Part shown: positions 52,160 to 60,371 of the stretch, in pieces
How positions within the stretch are numbered: the first letter of the stretch is position 1
Layout of the letters: the number at the start of each line of letters is the position of its first letter
From: Bacteroidota bacterium
GTDB taxonomy: Bacteria > Bacteroidota > Bacteroidia > Sphingobacteriales > Sphingobacteriaceae
NCBI GenBank assembly: GCA_026224775.1
Contig: JAMFRP010000031.1
Location: forward strand, 1 to 64,000
Direction: 5' to 3'
DNA: 64,000 bases
Translations under genes and position numbers: made by a program
The notes under the pieces: generated by a model
The model's database searches: none
What the model saw: only the letters and a program-made list of their open reading frames with translations
What the model was told of the DNA's origin: nothing

Positions 52160-53140
52160 TTATTGTTTTAATAACCACGCGAAAATCAATGGCGCAACTA
52201 TAGTAGCGTCAGATTCTACAATAAATTTTGGTGTATGGATATCTAATTTACCCCATGTAATCTTCTCGTTCGGCACCGCTCCGGAGTATGAACCATAAGA
52301 GGTTGTTGAGTCAGATATTTGACAGAAATAACTCCAGAATGGAATTTCAGGCATTTCCATATCCTGGTACAGCATCGGAACAACACAAATCGGGAAATCG
52401 CCGGCAATGCCCCCACCTATCTGGAAGAAACCAATTCCTTTACCCGATGAGTTTTTCACATACCAATCAGCAAGCCATGCCATGTATTCAATACCACTCT
52501 TCATGGTGGTAGCTTTTAACTCACCTTTTATAAGGTATGACGCGAAGATGTTACCCATGGTTGAGTCTTCCCATCCCGGTACAACAATCGGCAAATTCTT
52601 TTCGGCAGCAGCCAGCATCCATGAGTTTTTTGGATCGATCTCGTAATATTGTTCCAAATCGCCGCTAAGCAACATTTTGTACATATACTCATGCGGAAAA
52701 TAACGCTCGCCCGCAGTATCAGCATCTTTCCATAATTTATGGATGTGTTTTTGCAAACGGCGGAATGCTTCTTCCTCCGGGATGCAAGTATCGGTTACCC
52801 GGTTATAGTGATTCTCTAACAAATCCCATTCATCCTGCGGGCTCAGATCACGGTAATGCGGCACACGTTTGTAGTGCGAGTGTGCTACCAGGTTCATGAT
52901 ATCCTCTTCCAGGTTAGCGCCTGTACAGGAAATAATGTCGATTTTACCTTCACGGATCATCTCTGCAAGCGAAATACCCAATTCGGCAGTACTCATGGCT
53001 CCGGCTAAGGTTACCATCATTTTGCCACCTTCAAGCAAATGGGTTTCGTAGCCTTTGGCTGCATCCATTAACGCGGCTGCGTTAAAATGCAGGTAGTTTC
53101 TTTCAATAAACTGAGATATAGGTCCTCTTGTAGTGCTCAT
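52160..53140 (-). CDS. Deoxyhypusine synthase-like protein
   Basis: 326 residues, close to eukaryotic and archaeal deoxyhypusine synthase (DHS). The NAD-binding GAMSTAELGISLAEMI and SCTGANLEEDIMNL are conserved, and the catalytic-lysine motif is present (TWGKL, Lys298; SWGK in human DHS). The segment GGGVVKHH of human DHS reads GGGIAGDF here, so the active-site His is not kept. Bacteria have no eIF5A, so the true acceptor is not a hypusine precursor; some bacterial homologues are reported to make homospermidine or related polyamines. The gene is alone, with its own terminator. Confidence 0.87.
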   Translation of the reverse strand: MSTTRGPISQFIERNYLHFNAAALMDAAKGYETHLLEGGKMMVTLAGAMSTAELGISLAEMIREGKIDIISCTGANLEEDIMNLVAHSHYKRVPHYRDLSPQDEWDLLENHYNRVTDTCIPEEEAFRRLQKHIHKLWKDADTAGERYFPHEYMYKMLLSGDLEQYYEIDPKNSWMLAAAEKNLPIVVPGWEDSTMGNIFASYLIKGELKATTMKSGIEYMAWLADWYVKNSSGKGIGFFQIGGGIAGDFPICVVPMLYQDMEMPEIPFWSYFCQISDSTTSYGSYSGAVPNEKITWGKLDIHTPKFIVESDATIVAPLIFAWLLKQ

Positions 53141-53308
53141 AGTTAATATTATTGTCGAGCTGCAAAAGTATATAAATAAGTTCTTTTGTATTGATAGAAA
53201 AGAACCAAAATATGTTAGAAGCTTTATAAGAATGATAAAACTATCGTCATGATTTTAGTTTTAACAATTTTCTAATATGCGGCAAAGGAGTCGGGATGAA
53301 AAAAATTC

Positions 53309-53316
53309 TATCTTTG
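53309..53316 (+). promoter_or_regulatory. -7 box of the outer-membrane barrel gene
   Basis: TATCTTTG, an exact -7 consensus, ends ten bases before ATG 53327. No clear TTG is found at -33. Confidence 0.5.
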
Positions 53317-53326
53317 AAAGCACCCT

Positions 53327-54478
53327 ATGAAGAAATATCTTACACTGCTGTTTATACTCATTTTAGGTACTTGTCAGCCCCTATTTGCCCAGGAAAGCTT
53401 TGCTAAGAAATTCTTCCGGAAAATGTATTTAGATAAGGATAGTACTAAAAAGAGCAATTTTGTTGTAGTACCCGCTATTGCGTCATCGCCCGAAACAGGC
53501 TTTGAATTTGGCGGAGCGTCCTTATTTTCTTTTTATACCGATACGGTAAGACATAGCATTACACGTGTATCCAGTATATATGGGTATGCCAGCCTGACTA
53601 CTAAAGCGCAGGAAAAGGTAAGCCTTAATGCCAGTTATTGGGAGCCACAAAACACCTGGCATTACACTGCTAATATGAGCTTTTACAATTTCCCTTTTGA
53701 TTTTTATGGAATAGGCAACAACACAAAAAAAGCTAATGAGGAACTGGTTGATGAAAAACGCACACGGGTTATTATTACCGCGCAAGCATTAATTGCAAAG
53801 TATTTTTACGCGGGCTTTAATGCCGGTGGCTTTAAATATTATTACCATTCTGACCCGCAGAACGAAAACACAATATTAAAAAACGATCCTGCAATTCAAG
53901 ATCCAAGCGGTGGCTCGAACCTTACTGCCGGCCCTGTTTTAACTTTCGACAGCCGTAATAACAATACCTATACTACTAAAGGAATTATTGTAAATACTTA
54001 TTTAAACTTAACACAAGGGGTTTATAGTAATAGCGGTTACACCGGTGGGTTTTTCAATTTTGATTATTCACAATTCTTTTTATTGCAAAAGAAGCTGGTT
54101 TTAGGGTTGGATATTAAAGAACAAAGTTTGATTGGCGGAGCATCTCCTTTTTATTTACTGCCACAGCTTGGTAACGACGCGTTAATGCGAGGTTACTATA
54201 CCGGCCGTTACCGCGACCGTAACTTAATAGCCGGACAAGTAGAACTACGCTATCGTTTTACCGAACGCTTTGGTGCTGTCGGATTTTTAGGAACAGGCGA
54301 AGTGGCAAATAACGCGTTCAGCGCAAGTCAGCTTAAACCAAATTATGGTGGTGGATTACGCTACTTTTTCGATCTGCAAAAGGGCTTAAGCATACGCGCT
54401 GATTATGGTTTTGGTGAAAAACCTGCTAACGAGCCGAGAGAACAAGGGTTTTATATCGCGCTGGGGGAAGCATTCTAA
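53327..54478 (+). CDS. BamA/TamA (D15)-like outer membrane barrel protein
   Basis: 383 residues with a signal peptide (1-21, LFAQ). There are no POTRA repeats before the barrel. The rest alternates short beta strands and ends in an aromatic residue (GEAF), as needed for Bam-mediated insertion. The segment ALMRGYYTGRYRDRNLIAGQVELRYRF resembles the (V/M)RGY loop-6 motif of Omp85 proteins and the following strands. Such POTRA-less proteins are common in Bacteroidota; their function is mostly unknown. A hairpin at 54478-54562 follows. Confidence 0.82.
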   Translation: MKKYLTLLFILILGTCQPLFAQESFAKKFFRKMYLDKDSTKKSNFVVVPAIASSPETGFEFGGASLFSFYTDTVRHSITRVSSIYGYASLTTKAQEKVSLNASYWEPQNTWHYTANMSFYNFPFDFYGIGNNTKKANEELVDEKRTRVIITAQALIAKYFYAGFNAGGFKYYYHSDPQNENTILKNDPAIQDPSGGSNLTAGPVLTFDSRNNNTYTTKGIIVNTYLNLTQGVYSNSGYTGGFFNFDYSQFFLLQKKLVLGLDIKEQSLIGGASPFYLLPQLGNDALMRGYYTGRYRDRNLIAGQVELRYRFTERFGAVGFLGTGEVANNAFSASQLKPNYGGGLRYFFDLQKGLSIRADYGFGEKPANEPREQGFYIALGEAF

Positions 54479-54562
54479 ACCGCTGATTTTATTGATTAAA
54501 TGATTTCGTTAATAAACTCAATAGACATCAACGAAATCCAAAAATCACTCTAATCAACGGTT
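54478..54562. repeat. Nested inverted repeat between convergent genes (locus E)
   Basis: AACCGCTGATT (54478-54488) faces AATCAACGGTT (54552-54562), and inside GATTTCGTT (54502-54510) pairs exactly with AACGAAATC (54530-54538). GATTTTATTGATTAAATGATTT gives degenerate GATT repeats in the left arm. It spans both stop codons and probably ends both transcripts. Confidence 0.6.
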
Positions 54563-55346
54563 ATATCTTTATCAAAAAATCTTCCTTCGCCTGCCCTGAT
54601 TTAAAGAATACTAAACCTATCCAAAACAAATCAATAGTTACTTTTACCTGCGGGTGCGCTTTTATTTCGGCCCAGGCTTCTTTCATACCTTCACTCCAAT
54701 AAATATCATCGAAAATAAGCATAGTATCTTCATGTACTTTCGGCAGGCACCAGTTAAAGTATTTTAGGGTAGCATCCTTTTGATGGTTGCCATCTACAAA
54801 CATAAAATCCAGTTTATCTAAGCTGTTAATAATACCCGGCAGTGTATCATCAAAATTTCCTACAACCAGTTGAATGTCATTTAAACCGGCTTTATCAAAT
54901 GTCGCCTGTGCAACCGCGGCAGTCTCCGGTGAGCCTTCAAGGGTATATACTGTGGCTTGCGGCGCAGCTTTTTGCAGGTAGATGCTGGTTACACCCAGGC
55001 AAGTACCCAGTTCTATAATATTTTCAGGTTGCAGGTCAGCTACCAGGCGATAGAGTAGCTGCGCCATCTTAGGTGGTTTCAACGCATGGGCGGCTATATC
55101 GCTTATTTTTTTCTGGCGATTGTTATTTACGTGCGAACCAGCACCTAAATCCAGAATGGTGATAGTATTGTCATCGGCGAGTAAATCCTTGCGGATGCTT
55201 TCAACTTCGGTATATACTTTTTTGGGCGATTTATCGTAGATAATAGTATCAACCAGTCGGTATACAAAGGGAGAATGGGTGCCGTGGCGGCTTTTAGCGT
55301 GGAAACGATGCGAAAGGTAATCTTTAGCAAACCTTATATTGAACAT
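54561..55346 (-). CDS. Class I SAM-dependent methyltransferase (O-methyltransferase-like)
   Basis: 261 residues. The Rossmann core is clear: IIELGTCLGVTSIYLQ (motif I, about 110-125), VYTLEGSPETAAVA (motif II), LDFMFVDGNHQKDATLKYF and LIFDDIYWSEGM, the last two typical of the O-methyltransferase 3 / CmcI-like group with metal-binding acidic residues. An N-terminal region (FAKDYLSHRFHAKSRHGTHSPFVYRLVD) is characteristic of a Bacteroidota subgroup. The substrate is unknown. Cytoplasmic. Confidence 0.87.
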   Translation of the reverse strand: MFNIRFAKDYLSHRFHAKSRHGTHSPFVYRLVDTIIYDKSPKKVYTEVESIRKDLLADDNTITILDLGAGSHVNNNRQKKISDIAAHALKPPKMAQLLYRLVADLQPENIIELGTCLGVTSIYLQKAAPQATVYTLEGSPETAAVAQATFDKAGLNDIQLVVGNFDDTLPGIINSLDKLDFMFVDGNHQKDATLKYFNWCLPKVHEDTMLIFDDIYWSEGMKEAWAEIKAHPQVKVTIDLFWIGLVFFKSGQAKEDFLIKI

Positions 55347-55387
55347 GGTTGTAAAAATATATAAACTTTAGTATTTTAGCATTAAGC

Positions 55388-56245
55388 ATGATAAATGAAA
55401 CAGAGGTAAATTCACTAATACGCTTGCTGGACGACCCCGACCAGGAAATATACAACCATGTACACGAAAAATTGTTGTCGTATGGGAGTGAAGTGATCGA
55501 TTACCTGGAAACAGCATTCGGCGAAGCTTTTGACCCTATACAGCAGGAACGCATAGCTAACCTGGTACATGAGATTCAATTTGATATTTTAAAAAACGAT
55601 CTGCGGCTTTGGCAGCATAGCGGTGCTTTTGACTTGCTGCAAGGCATACTCATCATGAACCGTTATCAATACCCCGATCTGGACGAGCAGAAGGTAATTA
55701 ACCAGATAGAAGCTATTAAGCGGGATATTTGGATACAGATGATGAACGAGTCCAGCCCGCCTGAGCAAATCAAACTGATCAACCACGTATTTTATAGTAT
55801 TTATGGATTCAGCGGTAATACTGCCAATCATCTCGACCCACAAAATAGCTATCTGAGCCAGGTTTTAGAAACAAAAAAAGGCAACCAGATTTCGTTGGCT
55901 ATTATCTATTCCATCATCGCCCAAAAACTGGATATACCCGTTTATGGTGTAAACCTACCGCAGCATTTTATTTTGGCCTATATGGATGAAGGTCGACAAA
56001 GCGAGTTTGAAGGGGGGGTACTGTTTTATATTAATGCCTTTAACAAAGGTTTAATATTCGGTCGCCGGGATGTGGACATGTTTTTAAAACAGCTGAATGT
56101 GAAGTATGACAAGCAATTTTATGAACCTTGCTCTAATACCGAGATCATCAAAAGGGTATTACGTAATCTCATTAGCGCTTATGAGCATTTAGGCTCACCG
56201 GAAAAGGTTGCGGAGTTGAATGAGTTGTTGGAGATTCTTGATTAG
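55388..56245 (+). CDS. SirB1-like transglutaminase-fold protein with C-terminal TPR
   Basis: 285 residues. The central part (about 120-230) matches the SirB1 N domain (transglutaminase-like): LSQVLETKKGNQISLAIIYSIIAQKLDIPVYGVNLPQHFILAY. In true transglutaminases a Cys stands near GxCxS; here the equivalent region GNQISLA lacks it, so activity is unlikely. The N-terminal 100 residues are helical, HEAT-like, and the C-terminus (VLRNLISAYEHLGSPEKVAELNELL) ends in a TPR-like pair. Function unknown. It diverges from the methyltransferase gene with 41 bp between. Confidence 0.82.
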   Translation: MINETEVNSLIRLLDDPDQEIYNHVHEKLLSYGSEVIDYLETAFGEAFDPIQQERIANLVHEIQFDILKNDLRLWQHSGAFDLLQGILIMNRYQYPDLDEQKVINQIEAIKRDIWIQMMNESSPPEQIKLINHVFYSIYGFSGNTANHLDPQNSYLSQVLETKKGNQISLAIIYSIIAQKLDIPVYGVNLPQHFILAYMDEGRQSEFEGGVLFYINAFNKGLIFGRRDVDMFLKQLNVKYDKQFYEPCSNTEIIKRVLRNLISAYEHLGSPEKVAELNELLEILD

Positions 56246-56255
56246 TCTTCAACCT

Positions 56256-56341
56256 TGTCATTCTGAGCGCAGCGAAGAATCTATCCGTTGTGCAAAGTGT
56301 TGAGCAAAGTTATTAGATTCTTCGCTCCGCTCAGAATGACA
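56256..56341. repeat. 86-bp palindromic element, copy 2
   Basis: Same outer arms as copies 1 and 3 (TGTCATTCTGAGCGCAGCGA ... AATGACA) and exactly the same length, but the central 25 bases differ. It lies 10 bp after the SirB1-like stop codon. Confidence 0.9.
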
Positions 56342-56369
56342 AGCGGTAAAAAACATCTATAAAATAATA

Positions 56370-56390
56370 AAGCCTGCATATAGCAGGCTT
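56370..56390. terminator. Intrinsic terminator between convergent genes
   Basis: AAGCCTGC (56370-56377) pairs with GCAGGCTT (56383-56390) over five bases, with A/T-rich tails on both sides. It can serve the SirB1-like gene (plus) and pdhB (minus). Confidence 0.75.
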
Positions 56391-56435
56391 CGTTTTGTAT
56401 ATATTTTCTCCCTTACGGGAAAGTATTAGGGCAAA

Positions 56436-57419
56436 TTATTTAGTTACATACATAACTTCTTTTACCGCTTTAACTACCCTTTCAGGGTTTGGCAGGTATT
56501 CCTGGATTAAAGTAGGTGCGTAAGGCAATGGAACGTCGCCACCCATGATGCGCAATACTGGAGCATCAAGATAATCAAACGCGTCTTTCTGTACTTTGAA
56601 CGCAACCTCGGTAGCAATTGAACCTAAAGGCCAGCTTTCTTCAACTATTACCAAACGGTTAGTTTTTTTAACTGAATTGATCACCGTTTCGTAATCAATA
56701 GGGCGAACTGTACGTAAGTCGATCACTTCCGCATGGATACCTTCTTTTGCAAGCTCAGCAGCAGCAGCTATAACCACTTTCATTATTTTACCAAAGCCTA
56801 CCAAAGTTACATCAGTACCTTCAGTAACCACTTTAGCTTTACCTATTTCAACGTAGTATGTTTCTTCAGGAACTTCACCTTTATCGCCATACATTAATTC
56901 CGACTCCATGAAAATAACAGGATCTGGATCAATAATAGCTGATTTTAACAAGCCTTTTGCATCATAAGGATTTGATGGTACAACCACTTTTAATCCCGGG
57001 CAGTTAGCATACCAGTTTTCGAAACATTGGCTATGCTGTGAGCTTAGCATACCCGCGTTACCTGTTGGGCCACGGAATACAATAGGCACAGAGAACTGGC
57101 CACCACTCATCGACATGATCTTAGCCGCGCCATTGATGATCTGATCGATAGCTACCAGTGAAAAATTAAAGGTCATGAACTCGATGATAGGACGCAGGCC
57201 ATTCATAGCCGAGCCTATACCGATACCCGCGAAACCTAATTCAGAGATAGGAGTATCAATAACGCGTTTAGCGCCAAATTCATCCAGCATACCCTGGCTC
57301 ACTTTATAGGCGCCATTGTATTCGGCAACCTCTTCACCCATAAGGTATATGTTTTGATCGTTGCGCATCTCTTCTTGCATTGCTTCACGAAGCGCTTCTC
57401 TGAATTGTATTTCTCTCAT
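56436..57419 (-). CDS. pdhB: Pyruvate dehydrogenase E1 component, beta subunit
   Basis: 327 residues, the normal size of an E1-beta subunit. The start MREIQFREALREAMQEEM, the thiamine-diphosphate-contacting Glu in GEEVAEYNGAYKVSQGM, and the C-terminal transketolase domain (VIDLRTVRPIDYETV) are diagnostic. It pairs with an E1-alpha subunit, which is not in this window, to decarboxylate pyruvate. A branched-chain 2-oxoacid dehydrogenase subunit is possible, but the segment GMLSSQHSQCFENWY fits PdhB. It has its own promoter. Confidence 0.92.
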   Translation of the reverse strand: MREIQFREALREAMQEEMRNDQNIYLMGEEVAEYNGAYKVSQGMLDEFGAKRVIDTPISELGFAGIGIGSAMNGLRPIIEFMTFNFSLVAIDQIINGAAKIMSMSGGQFSVPIVFRGPTGNAGMLSSQHSQCFENWYANCPGLKVVVPSNPYDAKGLLKSAIIDPDPVIFMESELMYGDKGEVPEETYYVEIGKAKVVTEGTDVTLVGFGKIMKVVIAAAAELAKEGIHAEVIDLRTVRPIDYETVINSVKKTNRLVIVEESWPLGSIATEVAFKVQKDAFDYLDAPVLRIMGGDVPLPYAPTLIQEYLPNPERVVKAVKEVMYVTK

Positions 57420-57443
57420 CGTATTAAAAAAAATTTAACGGCG

Positions 57444-57473
57444 CAAATATAGGGAATGATGTGTTAAAAACAA
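57444..57473 (-). promoter_or_regulatory. pdhB promoter
   Basis: On the minus strand TTG (57473-57471), 19-base spacer, TATATTTG (57451-57444): an exact consensus promoter 24 bp before the pdhB ATG. Confidence 0.75.
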
Positions 57474-57602
57474 TTAGTGGCGATGGGTATTGATTTTTTT
57501 ATTTGATACACATTACACTGTTGTAAGTAACAAAGCAATTACGAACCATATAAGACGGCTATTTTCCCTTGCGATTACTTCGTTACTGACAATCACAGCG
57601 AC

Positions 57603-58445
57603 TTGATTTTTTATATATTAGCACACAAAATTTTACCTCAATTGGACAATAATCTACCTAAAAAAATATGGTTTTTATGGCTGCAAGGCCTTGATAACGC
57701 ACCACTGGTGGTTAAGAAATGTTATGATTCCTGGGTTAAACATAACCCCGACTGGGAGCTTATCTTATTAGATGAGCAAAGTATCGGCGAATATATTCCT
57801 GCATTTAAGGATGGGGTAACCAAACAAGCATTATCAGATATATTGCGAATAAATTTACTGGCTAAACATGGTGGTATATGGGTTGATGCTACCTGTTTTT
57901 GCATGAAGCCTTTAGATGAGTGGCTGTATGATAATATGCAATCCGGCTTTTTTGCTTTTGACAGACCGGGGGCCGACAGAATGCTATCGAGTTGGTTTAT
58001 TGCCTGCAACAAGTATAATTATATAGCCAGCACCTACCAAAACATGGTAAATTTATATTGGCAGGAAAACCCTCATCTTAAATTTATTGAAAACTCGGGC
58101 TGGAAGTTTTTGAATAAGAGGCTGCAAAAATTAAATACCCAGGTATGGTTCAGTGCTTTTGTAACCAATACATTAAAAGTGTACCCGTATTTCTGGTTTC
58201 ATTATATGTTCTCCAATCTTTACCTGCGGATAAAGGAGTTTCGTGATTTATGGGACATCACCCCTAAAATTAGCGCCGATATACCACACCGGATACAGAT
58301 GACTGGTTTATTAGCATCCATGAGTGCTGAAGTTAAACAGGAAATAGATAACAAAGTAGCCCCGCTTTATAAGCTCACCTGGAGATATGATACCGAAACG
58401 GCACACAAACCGGGTACTGTATTGGATTATCTTTTTAACTCTTGA
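57603..58445 (+). CDS. Capsular-polysaccharide-type glycosyltransferase
   Basis: About 280 residues from a TTG at 57603; no in-frame ATG lies near the N-terminus, and a later TTG (57642) is the other candidate. The motif KQALSDILRINLLAKHGGIWVDATCFC, with its donor-binding DxT/DxD-like Asp, is the core of the capsular synthesis / Gly_transf_sug family (GT-A fold, sugar-nucleotide binding). KKIWFLWLQGLDNAP near the start corresponds to the first strand. No other polysaccharide gene is nearby, so the product is unknown. An 86-bp palindrome follows the stop codon by 9 bp. Confidence 0.82.
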   Translation: MIFYILAHKILPQLDNNLPKKIWFLWLQGLDNAPLVVKKCYDSWVKHNPDWELILLDEQSIGEYIPAFKDGVTKQALSDILRINLLAKHGGIWVDATCFCMKPLDEWLYDNMQSGFFAFDRPGADRMLSSWFIACNKYNYIASTYQNMVNLYWQENPHLKFIENSGWKFLNKRLQKLNTQVWFSAFVTNTLKVYPYFWFHYMFSNLYLRIKEFRDLWDITPKISADIPHRIQMTGLLASMSAEVKQEIDNKVAPLYKLTWRYDTETAHKPGTVLDYLFNS

Positions 58446-58454
58446 CAAGCTCTT

Positions 58455-58540
58455 TGTCATTCTGAGCGCAGCGAAGAATCTATCGATAGGCATTTGCGCC
58501 ATATATAACGGATAGATTCTTCGCTGCGCTCAGAATAACA
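58455..58540. repeat. 86-bp palindromic element, copy 3 (inverted relative to copy 1)
   Basis: Its reverse complement matches copy 1 (32934-33019) nearly base for base, including the centre GTTATATATGGCGC, with one change in the last bases (AATAACA for AATGACA). Exactly 86 bp. Confidence 0.9.
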
Positions 58541-58549
58541 AAAAAAGGA

Positions 58550-58578
58550 AAGCCTGCAAAGTGATACTTTACAGGCTT
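58550..58578. terminator. Intrinsic terminator between convergent genes
   Basis: AAGCCTGCAAAGT (58550-58562) pairs with ACTTTACAGGCTT (58566-58578), one mismatch, three-base loop, followed by CTTTT. It lies between the glycosyltransferase and subtilase genes. Confidence 0.75.
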
Positions 58579-58595
58579 CTTTTATCTTCAATAAG

Positions 58596-58628
58596 AAACT
58601 TACGAAGTTTTAAAAACTTCGTAAGTTT
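58596..58628. repeat. Palindrome related to the transposase-flanking one
   Basis: AAACTTACGAAGTTT (58596-58610) and AAACTTCGTAAGTTT (58614-58628) are perfect inverted repeats around TAA. The core CTTACGAAGTTTT matches that of the palindrome at 18445-18479 (GTTACGAAGTTTT). It lies 9 bp after the stop codon of the subtilase gene. Confidence 0.8.
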
Positions 58629-58637
58629 AAATAATCT

Positions 58638-60281
58638 TTAATCATTTTTTTTGCGCTCACCTTTCATTTTTGAGGCTATCTCTAACGCTTTATATGCATT
58701 TACTACACCGCCTGTTTTTGACAGGGTTGTAAAATCAACCAGATCATGTGTACCCGGTTTGTAAACCATAACACCTTTTAACGGAGTTGCTGATGCTAAA
58801 ATAGCTTCTTTCACCTGCGCGGCGGTTAATTTTGGATAGTACTCTAATATCAACGCTGCAATACCCGCTGTTATCGGCGAGGCAAAGCTGGTGCCATCGG
58901 CTGTATTGAACTCTGCGTCTTCATCAATAGAAGTTACTTTCACACCGGGAGCAAACAGGTCGGTATTTTTTCCATAGTTAGTAAAGTTTGCCGCCAGGGT
59001 AGTGTCCTGTTTCCATGCAGAAGCATCAACGCTGATCAGGTTATCACTGGTCGTTCCATCCAGAAAATGGTCATTAGGGAACTCCGGTTTATCATCAATG
59101 TTTTGGTTATCATTACCTGATGCCTGTACCAGCAGCACATCTTTATCAGCGGCATATTTTATGGCAGCATCAACCCAGTCTTTATGTGGTGATATTTTCT
59201 TACCGAAGCTCATATTGATCACCTTGGCACCATGATCTACCGCGAAACGGATAGCATTGGCAATATCCTTATCATACTCATCGCCATTAGGTACTGCTTT
59301 TATCGACATGATGCGCACATTATCCGCCACGCCATCAATACCATAGCCATTGTTACGTTTAGCGCCAATCAGTCCAGCCACTCCTGTACCATGCGAAGCG
59401 TCAGGGTATTTCAAGATGTTGTTACCATAAGGCTTGCCATCCATCACATCAGGATTATCGCCTACTATTTCCTTACGGGAGTTTAAATCCGGATTGACAT
59501 CGTTGCTTAACTTCTGTAAGTATTCACTCAGATCTTTTAATACTTTCGCGTTTGTAGACCCACCCCCCTCTTGCGTTAAAACCATGTTCCACACATATTT
59601 GCTGCGGCTAACGGTATCATTAGTACTTTGGATTTTATCCAGATCATGAATATCAAACGTAGCATCCGGACCTAATTTAAGCGCGCTTTTGATGTATCCG
59701 TTGGTAATCATCAGTACATTCATCTCCGGCTTTAATTCGCTTAATTCTGTAGATGATTTATTAACGGTTGAATCATGCGTAGCTTTAACTACCAACCAGT
59801 AATTATATCCTTTTTCATCCCCGGCAGGTGCCGAAGTTAAACTGGCGTATTTGCCTTGAAGCTTAGCATACTCGCGCACCTCTTCGGTAGTTTCGGTGTA
59901 ATCACATTTGCCATTTTTACCGCCTAAAAAGTTCCAGCCATGTACATCATCTACATAACCATCATGGTCATCATCAATACCATTGCCCGGTATCTCTTTC
60001 GGATTTACCCAAAGTATACCCTGTAAATCTTTTTGGGCTGTATCAATACCACTATCAATGGTAGCAACCAATACGGTTTTACTTTTTTTGCCTTTAACAA
60101 ATATGTAAGCCTGGTTTAAACTGATACCGAAAAACCCATCGGTACTCAAATCCATAGTATGCCAGTTTTTTGGCTGATCGACAGGCGGTATTGGCGGCGC
60201 CGTTTGCGCCATTGATCCAAAACTCATTAACAATGCGCCGCAAAGCGTAGCGCCAAAAACATACTTGCTAAATTTCTGCAT
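58638..60281 (-). CDS. Secreted S8 (subtilisin-like) serine protease
   Basis: 547 residues with a signal peptide (1-26, SMAQ). The catalytic triad is complete: Asp76 in ATIDSGID, His297 in DASHGTGVAG, Ser465 in DGTSFASP, plus oxyanion Asn390 in ASGND. About 215 residues separate Asp and His, far more than in subtilisin; this part begins with a Ca-binding-like stretch (NGIDDDHDGYVDDVHGWNF, about 100-118), known in Bacteroidota subtilases, and then a further 170-residue insert. No C-terminal sorting domain is seen. It is probably periplasmic or surface-exposed. Confidence 0.92.
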   Translation of the reverse strand: MQKFSKYVFGATLCGALLMSFGSMAQTAPPIPPVDQPKNWHTMDLSTDGFFGISLNQAYIFVKGKKSKTVLVATIDSGIDTAQKDLQGILWVNPKEIPGNGIDDDHDGYVDDVHGWNFLGGKNGKCDYTETTEEVREYAKLQGKYASLTSAPAGDEKGYNYWLVVKATHDSTVNKSSTELSELKPEMNVLMITNGYIKSALKLGPDATFDIHDLDKIQSTNDTVSRSKYVWNMVLTQEGGGSTNAKVLKDLSEYLQKLSNDVNPDLNSRKEIVGDNPDVMDGKPYGNNILKYPDASHGTGVAGLIGAKRNNGYGIDGVADNVRIMSIKAVPNGDEYDKDIANAIRFAVDHGAKVINMSFGKKISPHKDWVDAAIKYAADKDVLLVQASGNDNQNIDDKPEFPNDHFLDGTTSDNLISVDASAWKQDTTLAANFTNYGKNTDLFAPGVKVTSIDEDAEFNTADGTSFASPITAGIAALILEYYPKLTAAQVKEAILASATPLKGVMVYKPGTHDLVDFTTLSKTGGVVNAYKALEIASKMKGERKKND

Positions 60282-60293
60282 AAATTATATTTA

Positions 60294-60370
60294 GTTGAGT
60301 GGTGAGTGGTTGATTAAGTGAGTGGTTGATTTTTTAACCTAATCAACCCAACCAACCATTCAACCAATTA
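60294..60370. repeat. Long quasi-palindrome of short repeats (locus F)
   Basis: The left arm (GTTGAGTGGTGAGTGGTTGA, TTAAGTGAGTGGTTGATT) pairs with the right arm (AATCAACCCAACCAACCATT, CAACCAATTA). The left arm is a tandem of GAGTGGTTGATTAAGT. It lies between ALDH and the subtilase gene, both on the minus strand. Confidence 0.7.
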
Positions 60371-60371
60371 A

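Noticed and set aside
52407..52646. Plus-strand open frame inside the deoxyhypusine-synthase-like gene
   Set aside because: A shadow of a strongly conserved minus-strand gene.
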